Made by a program: the position numbers and the translations under genes. The notes under the pieces are model-generated. The model searched no databases. It saw nothing but the letters and a program-made list of their open reading frames with translations, and was not told the DNA's origin. A stretch of 64,000 bases of DNA from Streptomyces sp. NBC_01210 (lineage in GTDB: Bacteria > Actinomycetota > Actinomycetes > Streptomycetales > Streptomycetaceae), in contig NZ_CP108549.1 of NCBI RefSeq assembly GCF_036010325.1, positions 7,812,001 through 7,876,000 on the forward strand. Direction: 5' to 3'. Positions 27,046 through 34,965 of this stretch are shown here, piece by piece (positions within the stretch are counted from its first letter, which is position 1; every line of letters begins with the position of its first letter).

Positions 27046-27558
27046 GTGCGGGTTAAGGAGAGCGTCGCGTCGGCGACCGGCGACCGGCTCTCGCTCCGGC
27101 TCGCCGACGCGCAGCTGACGGGCCTGGACCGCGACGCGCTCGCGGCGGGCGGCCGCGGCGTCGCGGCGATACGACCCGAGGACCTGGATGTCGCGGAGGA
27201 GAACGCCGGCGGGCGCATCCCGGCGTGCATCGAGGTCGTCGAGTACCACGGCCGTGAACTCGCCGTACAGGCACGGTTGTCGGACGGCCAGCGGGTCCAT
27301 TTCCGCACCGGCGGCAGGCTCGCCCCCGGAGACCGGGTGGATCTGGCGGCGGCGCCCGAGCGGGTCCTGGTCTTCGCCCCGGAGGGCGAGCGGCCGCCCG
27401 AGCCGGTCAACGCTCGGGGCGAACCGGCGGCAGCGGTTCCACGGCCACCACTGAGGCGGCGGTGCCGGTGTGCCCGGGTGTGGGTCCCGGGCACACCGGC
27501 CGTCCGGATTTCATGTGATCGCAACGGGGTGAACGGGCCGTGGGATACTCGGCGTTGA
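27046..27558 (+). pseudogene. C-terminal TOBE-domain remnant of a sugar ABC transporter ATPase
   Basis: From GTG 27046 the frame reads VRVKESVASATGDRLSLRLA, then GVAAIRPEDLDV, CIEVVEYHGRELAVQARL and a final DRVDLAAAPERVLVFAPEGE. This is the C-terminal TOBE/regulatory section of UgpC/MsmK-type ATPases. No Walker A, signature or Walker B precedes it: the first 200 or so residues of the ATPase are missing. After about 27405 the frame drifts into low-complexity codons up to the stop. A residual gene is most likely; a stand-alone sugar-sensing TOBE protein is the outside alternative. Confidence 0.65.
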
Positions 27559-27563
27559 ACCCC

Positions 27564-29366
27564 TCAGCCCAGGTCGAACGCGTTGCGCAGCCCCAGCCGG
27601 TAGCGGGTGCGGTCGTGGCGCTTCATCAGCTCGACCTCCGGGGCGCGGAAGAGCGGCTTCACCGTGCAGCGGGCCGCCGGTGAATCGACGTTGTCCAGCA
27701 GGGCGTTGACGGCCGCGCGGGCCGAGGCGTTGGCTCCCTCCATCGTGGCCAGGTCGATGTCGACGGCGACATAGTCACCGGCCAGGAAGAAGTTGGGGAT
27801 CTTGGTGGCTGCCTGAGGGCGGTTGTGGAAGGTGCCGACCGGGTGGATGAGGAGCTCGTCCTCATTGGTCGGGTTCGGGGTGCCGAGGCCGGCCACACCC
27901 GGGTCGAGGAACCAGGAGTGCAGCGCGCTGTCCTTGAGCACCGTGCGGCCCGTGTCATTGACACTCGCCTTGAGCTGGGCCCACACCTCCCGGGCGACCT
28001 CCGCACGGGTGCACTGCTTGGCCGTCTTCCCGTACAGGATGCCGGCCCTGTCCCACTCGGAGATGTCCACGGACAGGCAGTCCACCGCGACACCGTCGCC
28101 GTAGTCGGCCGGGAAGTTCCGGGACGGCCAGTGTCCCGCCTGCTGAATGGCTGTCAGGGACCAGGGAGAGTCGATGCAGTTGAGGTGCCCGTTGAGCAAC
28201 GGAGCCCGCTCGGTCAGATAGAACTGAATGCCCGTCATCCAGTCCGTCTCCAGGTTGTCGCAGCGCGCCAGCTGCGAGTCCGCCGCGCGCAGCTCGGCTC
28301 CCCAGGTCCGCCGCGCGTGCTCCACCGGCATCGCCGAGATGTAGTGGTCGGCGGTGACCGGCCGGCGCACGCCCAGCGGGTCCTCGATCACCGCGGCCGT
28401 GACCCGCCCGGAGCCGTACTTCACCTCCCGTACCGTCCAGCCGATCTTGAACTGGACGCCAAGCTTCTCCAGATGGGTCACCCAGGGGTCGATCCATGCC
28501 TCATTGGTGGGGGCGTTGAGTATCCGGTCGAGTGGTCCGTCGGCGCCCCGGCCCAGCGCATTGAAGACGAAGGCCTCGAGGAGAGCGGCGACCGTACGGG
28601 TGCTGGCCTCCTCGGCCTTGGTCGCGACGATGTTCCGGGTGAGTCCGACGGCCAGGACGCGCTGGTAGTCGTAGCTCATCCGCTCGGCCCGGATGAACTC
28701 CCACCACGACGTGCGCTCCCACGTATCGTCGCGCCGCTCGTCGCAGCTGGTGAGAAAGACGAGCCCGCGGTTCACGAAGTAGGCCGTCTCATGGGCCGGG
28801 ATGCCCAGGGCCGTGTCCAGCGCGGCGGTCAGGGCGCGGCGGATCTCGTCGAGTGTGAGCTGGGCCGGCTTGTGGCCCGGCCAGGGCAGCGGGATCCGTA
28901 AGTCCTCGCGCCCGGTGCGGGCGAACGACATCTCGGGTGGCGCCACCAGGTTGTCCCAGACCCCGTTGGCGTTTCCCGGGTACGGGATGCGCCGCATCGT
29001 GTCCGGCAGGTTGTGGTAGATGCCGGGGATGAAGCGGAAGCCGTGCTCGGCGGGCAGCGGCCGCCGGGCGCCCTTCGCGCTGTTTGGGACGTCCATGCTG
29101 CGGGCCTTGCCGCCCAGTGCTCTGCGCTCGTAGACGGTGACCCGGAATCCGCGGTCGGCCAGTTCATGAGCGGCGGTGAGTCCGGCGACCCCGCCGCCGA
29201 GTACGGCGACCGACTGGGCGGCCGGAGCGGCAGGTGTGCCGTGGACGGCGGTGCGTTCCGCCGCGACGGCCGCGGCAGCCGTTTCCGCCAAGGTCAGCGC
29301 CGCTGTGCCGCCGACCGCCGCAGCCCCCGCCATAAAGGTGCGTCGTGTGTTTCCCACCCGATCCAT
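27564..29366 (-). CDS. Tat-exported FAD-dependent amine oxidase/phytoene desaturase-like protein
   Basis: 600 residues. The twin-arginine signal NTRRTFMAGAAAVGG runs to about residue 45. The FAD-binding motif VAVLGGGVAGLTAAHELADR sits near 50-70 and FRVTVYERRALGGKARSMDV continues it. Mid-protein motifs (HGFRFIPGIYHNLPDTMRRI) are those of carotenoid desaturase/hydroxysqualene dehydroxylase-like flavoproteins, and FFLAGDYVAVDIDLATMEGA is the C-terminal FAD contact. Substrate unknown; a secreted or periplasm-side oxidase is implied by the Tat signal, although some such signals serve only folding. Monocistronic and convergent with the ABC-ATPase remnant. Confidence 0.85.
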   Translation of the reverse strand: MDRVGNTRRTFMAGAAAVGGTAALTLAETAAAAVAAERTAVHGTPAAPAAQSVAVLGGGVAGLTAAHELADRGFRVTVYERRALGGKARSMDVPNSAKGARRPLPAEHGFRFIPGIYHNLPDTMRRIPYPGNANGVWDNLVAPPEMSFARTGREDLRIPLPWPGHKPAQLTLDEIRRALTAALDTALGIPAHETAYFVNRGLVFLTSCDERRDDTWERTSWWEFIRAERMSYDYQRVLAVGLTRNIVATKAEEASTRTVAALLEAFVFNALGRGADGPLDRILNAPTNEAWIDPWVTHLEKLGVQFKIGWTVREVKYGSGRVTAAVIEDPLGVRRPVTADHYISAMPVEHARRTWGAELRAADSQLARCDNLETDWMTGIQFYLTERAPLLNGHLNCIDSPWSLTAIQQAGHWPSRNFPADYGDGVAVDCLSVDISEWDRAGILYGKTAKQCTRAEVAREVWAQLKASVNDTGRTVLKDSALHSWFLDPGVAGLGTPNPTNEDELLIHPVGTFHNRPQAATKIPNFFLAGDYVAVDIDLATMEGANASARAAVNALLDNVDSPAARCTVKPLFRAPEVELMKRHDRTRYRLGLRNAFDLG

Positions 29367-29480
29367 CCCCAACCCCTTACCGACGGTAACTGTCGCGTCC
29401 GGCGCAGGAGCATACGGAGATCCCTCATGACCCGGAAGCCACGCGCGGGCCCATTCGTGCAATGGCTGGAAAATGGAGTC

Positions 29481-29915
29481 ATGTCCCGACGCAGCTCACG
29501 CCCCAAACGCACCGTCCCACCCGCCCTGACCGCAGACTCGCCCTGCCCGTGCGGGCTACCCGCGGCCTACGGCGAGTGCTGCGGCCGCTTCCACTCGGGC
29601 GAGCACGCAGCCCCCACCGCCGAGCTGCTGATGCGCTCCCGCTACAGCGCCTTCGTGGCCCAGGACGCTGCGTATCTGCTGCGCACCTGGCACCCCGCGA
29701 CCCGGCCGCCGCATCTCGAACCCGACCCCGGCATGCACTGGCAGGGGCTGGAGATCCTTCAGACCACGGACGGCAGTCCCTTCCACTCCTCGGGAACGGT
29801 CACCTTCCGCGCCCGCTACCGGCACCACGGCAAGCGCGGCGAACTGCACGAGCGCAGCAGCTTCGAACGGCACGGCGGCGCCTGGGTGTACGTCGACGGT
29901 GTCTTCCTGGAGTGA
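29481..29915 (+). CDS. YchJ/UPF0225-family protein with SEC-C-like Cys cluster
   Basis: 144 residues. The N-terminal cluster SPCPCGLPAAYGECCGRFH resembles the SEC-C zinc knuckle. The NTF2-like body reads ELLMRSRYSAFVAQDAAYLL, RTWHPATRP and ends with ERHGGAWVYVDG. YchJ proteins are widespread and lack a settled function. ATG 29481 with GGAG three bases upstream; the frame is open for 150 codons before it but without family similarity. Divergent from the flavoprotein gene. Confidence 0.85.
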   Translation: MSRRSSRPKRTVPPALTADSPCPCGLPAAYGECCGRFHSGEHAAPTAELLMRSRYSAFVAQDAAYLLRTWHPATRPPHLEPDPGMHWQGLEILQTTDGSPFHSSGTVTFRARYRHHGKRGELHERSSFERHGGAWVYVDGVFLE

Positions 29916-29992
29916 GTGCCGAAGGCGCACAACCCCGGGGCGAGCGCATGTGACGGCGGTCCGGGCGGGTCATGCCCTCGTCACGCCGCCCG

Positions 29993-30439
29993 TCACGCGC
30001 CTGTCGTGGATCCGGGCCGCACGATCATCAGGACCGTGACGGTCGCCCACAGCAGATTGAACACCCCCGTGGACATGGCGAGCTTGGCGGAGGCGACGGT
30101 GCCGAGGTTCTCCAGGACCGCGCTCTGCCCTGGCAGCACCAGCAGCGCGAGGACTCCGGCGGCGACCGTCGTGAGCACGATGGAGACGATCAACCAGGCG
30201 TCGCCGAGGACATGCAGGCTGTTGGCGGTGGCGAGACCGAAGACGGGCACGACGACACCGACAGTCGCGTAGACGCGGCAGATGCGGTGGAGATTGCGTA
30301 CGGCACCGAGCGCCTGGTCGCTGTCGGGCTCGGCCGCGGCACGGCGGGCGGCGGCCGGGAACGCGCTGGCCGCGACGGTCACCGGGCCGATCGCGATGAT
30401 CGCGGCCAGGACATGGACGATGAGCAGGATCTTGGTCAT
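29993..30439 (-). CDS. DUF2269-like four-helix membrane protein
   Basis: 148 residues. It starts MTKILLIVHVLAAIIAIGPV and has four hydrophobic helices (about 4-25, 56-75, 80-101 and 122-140). The pattern with an early His in helix 1 and HRICRVYATVGVVVPVFGL resembles small DUF2269/DUF2214 proteins that may bind haem, although that is not shown. Its start overlaps the stop of the gutted DJ-1 gene (ATGA), so it was the second gene of that operon and may still be transcribed. Confidence 0.75.
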   Translation of the reverse strand: MTKILLIVHVLAAIIAIGPVTVAASAFPAAARRAAAEPDSDQALGAVRNLHRICRVYATVGVVVPVFGLATANSLHVLGDAWLIVSIVLTTVAAGVLALLVLPGQSAVLENLGTVASAKLAMSTGVFNLLWATVTVLMIVRPGSTTGA

Positions 30440-30588
30440 GCCGGCCGGCCCTCGAGGAGGGGGGCCGCGCCGAGGGCGCTCCGGACCGTGCCCCGGCGCA
30501 TGCCCATGCCGCCGACGCCGAGCACTTCGTACGGGGCGATGACGTCCAACGGGTCGGAGCCGTCGAACAGAACGATCCGGGCGAGCAT
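30436..30588 (-). pseudogene. DJ-1/PfpI-family gene with a large internal deletion
   Basis: An open frame of 50 codons. The first 27 residues (MLARIVLFDGSDPLDVIAPY then EVLG) are the N-terminus of a DJ-1/PfpI class I glutamine-amidotransferase-like protein. The last part (RRGTVRSALGAAPLLEGRPA) resembles its C-terminal tail. Around 150 residues, including the nucleophile elbow Cys, are missing. The frame is kept, so a short peptide could still be made, but activity is not expected. It is ATGA-coupled to the membrane protein and divergent from a GlxA-type regulator that may once have controlled it. Confidence 0.6.
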
Positions 30589-30794
30589 CCGGCACCAGTC
30601 CTCATGTCTCGGGAATCTCGAGAAGAGCCGCCCCCGGAGGGTCGGCCGGACCGACACTAATGAGCGCCGACGACGACGGACAGCGGCGTGAATGCCATCT
30701 TCCAACGGATTCCCGCCAGGCCCTCTCACAGGGGCTTCCGGCACAGAAGACCAGCTCACAGCCTCTTGGCTGGAAAACCTCGAGCGCTTAGATT

Positions 30795-31763
30795 ATGGCC
30801 ATGCACACCGTGGCCGTACTCGCCCTGGACGGGGTCATCGCCTTCGACCTGTCCACGCCGCTCGAAGTGTTCGCCCGCACCCGGCTGCCCGACGGCAGGG
30901 CCCCGTACCGGGTCCGGGTCTGCGCTCCGGCGGACGAGGTCGACGCGGGCGCGTTCACGCTGCGCGCGCCCTTCGGCCTGGAAGCGCTGGCCGAGGCGGA
31001 CACGATCATCCTGCCGGGCTGCGCCGATCCGACCGTGCCGGTCCCGCCCGAGGTGCTCGACGCGCTGCGGGCAGCTGCCGCTCGCGGGACTCGTGTCGCC
31101 TCGATCTGCGCCGGCGCGTTCGTCCTCGCCGCCACCGGCCTGCTGGACGGCCTGCGTGCCACCACCCACTGGCTCGGCGCGGCCGGGCTCGCCGCACTGC
31201 ACCCCGAGGTCGAGGTGGACCCCGATGTGCTGTACGTCGACAACGGACAGTTCCTGACCTCGGCCGGGGCCGCCGCAGGACTCGACCTGTGTCTGCACAT
31301 GATCCGCCGGGACCACGGCTCTGCGGTGGCGGCGGACGCGGCACGGCTGTCGGTGATGCCGCTGGAACGCGAGGGCGGGCAGGCGCAGTTCATCGTTCAC
31401 GACCAGCCGCCGAACCCGGACGGCGCGACACTCGAACCTCTGCTGCGCTGGATGGAGGAGAACGCCGGGCGCGAGCTCACTGTCGGCGACATCGCGGCGC
31501 ACGCGGGCCTGAGCACCCGCACCCTCAACCGCCGCTTCCGCGAACAGACGGCGACCACACCCGTGCAGTGGCTGCACCGGGCCCGTGTCCGCCAGGCCCA
31601 GTATCTGCTGGAGACGACGGCGTACTCGGTGGACCGGATCGCCACCCAGGTCGGCTTCGGCTCACCGACGGCGTTCCGCGACCGCTTCAAACGGCAGGTC
31701 GGCACCAGCCCGCACGCCTACCGCCGCGCCTTCCAGGGCTCGCCCGAGGCGCAGCGGATCTGA
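30795..31763 (+). CDS. GlxA-type AraC-family regulator (DJ-1/PfpI sensor plus HTH)
   Basis: 322 residues. The N-terminal DJ-1/PfpI-like domain (about 1-190) has the nucleophile-elbow region VASICAGAFVLAATGLLDGL, with a Cys. The C-terminal AraC domain (about 215-315) carries LTVGDIAAHAGLSTRTLNRR and VDRIATQVGFGSPTAFRDRF. The family regulates nitrogen, amine or carnitine-type catabolism; the ligand here is unknown. Start ATG 30795, or 30801 (MHTVAVLALD), which fits homologues equally well. It is divergent from the truncated DJ-1 gene, with a 206-bp shared upstream region. Confidence 0.88.
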   Translation: MAMHTVAVLALDGVIAFDLSTPLEVFARTRLPDGRAPYRVRVCAPADEVDAGAFTLRAPFGLEALAEADTIILPGCADPTVPVPPEVLDALRAAAARGTRVASICAGAFVLAATGLLDGLRATTHWLGAAGLAALHPEVEVDPDVLYVDNGQFLTSAGAAAGLDLCLHMIRRDHGSAVAADAARLSVMPLEREGGQAQFIVHDQPPNPDGATLEPLLRWMEENAGRELTVGDIAAHAGLSTRTLNRRFREQTATTPVQWLHRARVRQAQYLLETTAYSVDRIATQVGFGSPTAFRDRFKRQVGTSPHAYRRAFQGSPEAQRI

Positions 31764-31794
31764 TGTCCCGGGATCGTCGCCCGGACGCGGCGGG

Positions 31795-32052
31795 TCAGTA
31801 GGTGCGGCCCGGCTTGATGATCAGTCGCGGGTTGTATGCGGCCAGGATCTTGTTGGACATCGCCAGCGTGGACAGCGCGTGCTCGCGGTCCGCCCGGTCC
31901 TCGGCACACAGCGGGCCACGGAACCGGTACACCTCACGCACGGCGCACTCGGCGTCGATCTCCGCCTGCAGAATGTGGATCGGCATGCAGGACCCGATCA
32001 GCGCGGCGACGCCATCGGGGATCGGTACGGGGATGAGGGGTGACGCGGTCAC
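31795..32052 (-). CDS. Small conserved hypothetical protein
   Basis: 85 residues from GTG 32052, with GAAGGA about 8 nt upstream. No family recognised. A short proline-rich start (PLIPVPIPDGVAALIG) is followed by a charged helical region (ILQAEIDAECAVREVYRF, then EDRADREHALSTLAMSNKIL). Two cysteines are well apart, so no metal site is obvious. It is convergent with the GlxA-type regulator and shows no operon partner. Confidence 0.55.
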   Translation of the reverse strand: MTASPLIPVPIPDGVAALIGSCMPIHILQAEIDAECAVREVYRFRGPLCAEDRADREHALSTLAMSNKILAAYNPRLIIKPGRTY

Positions 32053-32229
32053 GTGTAGTCCTTCTCTGCTTCTTCCGTCGGGCGCCGGCGGTCGGCGTCC
32101 TACCCTCCATACGTACCGGACGGGCTTCCGGCTTTGACGGCGGGATTGTCTCTGTGCGGCAACCGTTTCGGATCACCCTTTGAGGAGCCGGCCATGGGCG
32201 TACGCAAGGATCCGAAGGGCGAAACAGGG

Positions 32230-32490
32230 CGGCGATCCTGCCGAACGTCTCCCGGTCGAACTGTTCAGGAACGACGGTGTCGTACGAGAAGTGCGCACTG
32301 CCCGGCTCGCCCGGCCGTACGCCTCCGGCGGCACCGCCGACATACCTTACGCGAACGCGGTCGAGGCTCCCTCATCGGTGGTCTTGCGGCGAAAGGGAAG
32401 TGACGGACAGTGGCGGCCGGTTACTGCTGTGGCCCTTCATGTGCGAAGTGGCCGTTGTGGCAAAGGGGTTGATCAGGTTGCTGATCCTTT
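32230..32490 (+). pseudogene. Decayed 5' fragment of a long-chain acyl-CoA synthetase (fadD-like) gene
   Basis: In one frame: GGTADIPYANAVEAPSSVVL followed by RRKGSDGQWRPVTA. After a shift to the next frame: FMCEVAVVAKGLI. Together these align with the N-terminus of streptomycete AMP-forming acyl-CoA synthetases as I remember it (a GGLAD start, an RK...GQWRDVTA segment, then EFRDEVLALAKGL). No adenylation motifs follow. The rest of 32053-32748 contains no other supportable gene. Confidence 0.45.
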
Positions 32491-32748
32491 CCCTGACGAT
32501 CAATCGCTGTGCCGGCCCCGGCCGCGCAGGCGAAGAAGATCGAGGCGCTCCACGCGTGAATGACCTGCGGGGCCAGGGGTGTCAGGGTAATGAGCCGTCG
32601 CAGCGCTCGCGCAGACGGCGGGCGCACAATGCGCCCCAGGTCGCCAAACAGCTCTCGCAGTCGGTGAGTTGAGCACCGAAGACGGTCCCGAGATCGCGCA
32701 GCCGGTCGAGCCGCCGTCGCCGGGCGGCAGCCCGGGCCAGGGTCCTGC

Positions 32749-33819
32749 TCACTCTCCAGGGGGTGACAGCACTTCGGACAGGTCGTACCGCACCGGTTCC
32801 TCCAGCTGCGAATAGGTGCAACCGTAGGGATCACGGTCCGGCCGCCACCGGCGGAACTGAGCAGTGTGCCGGAAGCGGTCGCCCTCCATGTGGTCGTAGG
32901 CGACCTCGATCACCCGCTCGGGCCGCAGCGCCACCCAGGAGAGGTCCTTCTTGCCGGTCCAGCGGCTGGTCGCACCGGGCAGCCGGGCGCTCTCATGGGC
33001 GCTCTCGTCCGTCCACGCCGCCCATGGATGGTCGTCCGGAGGATCCATCCGCAGCGGCTCGAGTTCCTGGACCAGCTCCTCGCGCCGCTTCATGGAGAAC
33101 GCGGCGCAGACTCCGACATGCTGCAGCGCGCCCGAGTCGTCGTACAGGCCCAGGAGCAGTGAGCCGACGATCGGGCCACTCTTGTGGAAGCGATAGCCGG
33201 CCACCACGGTATCCGCCGTGCGCTCGTGCTTGATCTTGAACATCAGCCGGGCGTCCGGCCGGTACGGCAGGTCCAGCGGTTTGGCGATGATCCCGTCCAG
33301 TCCCGCGCCCTCGTACCGCTCGAACCACTCCTGCGCCAGCTCGGCATCGGTGGTGGCGGGCGCGAGATGTACCGGCGGCCCGGCGTCGGCCAGTGCGGCG
33401 GCCAGAGTGGTGCGCCGCACCGAGAGCGGCGCGTCCAGCAGAGCTTCGTCACCGATGGCGAGCAGATCGAAGGCGACAAAGCTCGCCGGGGTCTGTTCGG
33501 CGAGCAGTCTCACCCGGGACTCGGCCGGGTGAATACGCTCGGTCAGCTTGTCGAAGTCCAGCCGCCCCTCGTGCGCGATGACGATCTCGCCGTCGACAAC
33601 ACAGCGGTCGGGGAGATTGGCCAGCAGATCGTCGGCCAGCTCGGGGAAGTAACGGGTGAGCGGCTTGCCGGTCCTGGAGCCGATCACCAGCTCATCGCCG
33701 TCCCGGTGGACGATCGCCCGGAAGCCGTCCCATTTGGCCTCGTACTGCATACCCGGCGGGATCTTCTTCACTGGCTTGGCCAGCATCGGCTTGACAGGCG
33801 GCATCACAGGAAGATCCAT
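32749..33819 (-). CDS. ATP-dependent DNA ligase (LigC/LigD-ligase type)
   Basis: 356 residues. The adenylation Lys is K29 in QYEAKWDGFRAIVHRDGDE, followed by GEIVIAHEGRLDFDKL (motif III/IIIa region), GLDGIIAKPLDLPYR (motif IV) and MFKIKHERTADTVVAGYR (motif V). A C-terminal OB-fold extends to the end. It seals nicks using ATP in non-homologous end joining or short-patch repair, as a separate polypeptide rather than fused LigD. It is divergent from the LigD-type polymerase gene across 54 bp that hold a perfect palindrome. No ku gene lies in the window. Confidence 0.92.
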   Translation of the reverse strand: MDLPVMPPVKPMLAKPVKKIPPGMQYEAKWDGFRAIVHRDGDELVIGSRTGKPLTRYFPELADDLLANLPDRCVVDGEIVIAHEGRLDFDKLTERIHPAESRVRLLAEQTPASFVAFDLLAIGDEALLDAPLSVRRTTLAAALADAGPPVHLAPATTDAELAQEWFERYEGAGLDGIIAKPLDLPYRPDARLMFKIKHERTADTVVAGYRFHKSGPIVGSLLLGLYDDSGALQHVGVCAAFSMKRREELVQELEPLRMDPPDDHPWAAWTDESAHESARLPGATSRWTGKKDLSWVALRPERVIEVAYDHMEGDRFRHTAQFRRWRPDRDPYGCTYSQLEEPVRYDLSEVLSPPGE

Positions 33820-33834
33820 GCATTGATTCTGCCC

Positions 33835-33849
33835 GATATGCGGCATATC
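33835..33849. promoter_or_regulatory. Perfect palindrome between the ligase and polymerase genes
   Basis: GATATGC-G-GCATATC, two exact 7-bp arms around one base, in the middle of the 54-bp divergent region. AT-rich arms in GC-rich DNA suit a shared operator and overlapping -10 regions for both NHEJ genes. Confidence 0.55.
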
Positions 33850-33873
33850 TGCGCTCGGCCTACCGTGGCGCAC

Positions 33874-34905
33874 ATGGGTGCAGCGGTGGAACTGGAGGCC
33901 GGCGGGCGCACCGTACGGCTGTCCAATCCGGACAAGATCTACTTTCCCGAGCGGGGCTTCACCAAGCTGGACGTGGCCCAGTACTACCTGGCCGTGGGGG
34001 AGGGGATCACCCGCGCCCTGCGCGACCGCCCCACCACTCTGGAGCGCTACCCCGACGGCGTCGAGGGCGAGTCCTTCTTCCAGAAACGCGTGCCCAAATA
34101 CCTCCCCGACTGGATCCCGACGGCCCATATCTCCTTCCCCAGCGGACGGTCGGCCGACGAGATGCGCCCGACCGAGATCGCTGCCGTGATCTGGGCGGCC
34201 AACCTCGGCACGCTGACCTTCCACCCCTGGCCGGTACGCGGAGACGCCGTCGACCACCCGGACGAGCTGCGCATCGACCTGGACCCGCAGCCGGGCACCG
34301 ACTTCAACGACGCCGTCAGGGCAGCGCACGAACTGCGCGTGATCCTCGACGAGCACGGCCTGCGCGGCTGGCCCAAGACTTCCGGCGGCCGCGGCCTCCA
34401 TGTCTTCGTGCCGATCGAGCCGCGATGGGACTTCACGCATGTGCGGCGGTCGGCCATCGCCGTCGGCCGCGAGCTGGAGCGGCGGATGGAGGGCAAGGTG
34501 ACCACGGCCTGGTGGAAGGAGGAACGCGGCGAGCGGATCTTCGTCGACTACAACCAGACCGCCCGCGACCGCACCATCGCCTCCGCCTATTCCGTACGTC
34601 CCAAGCCGCACGCCCCGGTCTCGGCCCCGCTGCACTGGGACGAACTCGACGATGTGTCGCCGTACGACTTCGACCTGGTGACCATGCCCGCCCGTTACGC
34701 CGAACTCGGCGATGTGCATGCCGACATGGACGACCACGCCTTCTCCCTGGAGAGCCTGCTGGAGCTCGCCCGCAAGGACGAGCGCGACCACGGCCTGGGC
34801 GATCTGCCGTATCCGCCGGACTATCCGAAGATGCCGGGCGAGCCGAAGCGGGTACAGCCGAGCCGCGCCAAGAAGGAGAAGGGGAAAGAGAAGGAGAGCG
34901 ATTGA
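33874..34905 (+). CDS. ligD: LigD-type polymerase/primase domain protein
   Basis: 343 residues: the archaeo-eukaryotic primase-like polymerase domain of LigD as a single protein. Motifs: IRLSNPDK-type start (VRLSNPDKIYFPERGFTKLD), the metal-binding DELRIDLDPQPGTDF, TSGGRGLHVFVPIEP and KVTTAWWKEERGERIFVDYN. The C-terminus is Lys/Glu-rich. The enzyme fills gaps, preferring ribonucleotides, at broken ends held by Ku. ATG 33874 is used; a GTG three codons earlier is possible. With the divergent ligase it reconstitutes the two LigD activities as separate proteins. Confidence 0.9.
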   Translation: MGAAVELEAGGRTVRLSNPDKIYFPERGFTKLDVAQYYLAVGEGITRALRDRPTTLERYPDGVEGESFFQKRVPKYLPDWIPTAHISFPSGRSADEMRPTEIAAVIWAANLGTLTFHPWPVRGDAVDHPDELRIDLDPQPGTDFNDAVRAAHELRVILDEHGLRGWPKTSGGRGLHVFVPIEPRWDFTHVRRSAIAVGRELERRMEGKVTTAWWKEERGERIFVDYNQTARDRTIASAYSVRPKPHAPVSAPLHWDELDDVSPYDFDLVTMPARYAELGDVHADMDDHAFSLESLLELARKDERDHGLGDLPYPPDYPKMPGEPKRVQPSRAKKEKGKEKESD

Positions 34906-34908
34906 GCA

Positions 34909-34950
34909 GCCGTCGGCTCCCTTCCCGCCTGCGGGAAGGGAGCCGACGGC
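34909..34950. terminator. Perfect 20-bp hairpin between convergent genes
   Basis: Arms 34909-34928 and 34931-34950 are exact inverted repeats with a 2-nt centre. The hairpin begins 4 nt after the polymerase stop and ends 16 nt before the stop of the opposing gene, so it probably works both ways. No T-run follows. Confidence 0.8.
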
Positions 34951-34965
34951 GGGCCGGGCCGGGGG

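Noticed and set aside
23488..27558. 1356-codon + frame across the sugar locus
   Set aside because: It runs antisense to four well-supported genes; only its last part (after 27046) has recognisable protein similarity and is reported as a remnant.
32421..32834. Minus frame of 137 codons before the ligase stop
   Set aside because: No similarity, poor start, overlap with the fadD relic; a 79-codon frame at 32582-32821 was dropped for the same reasons.
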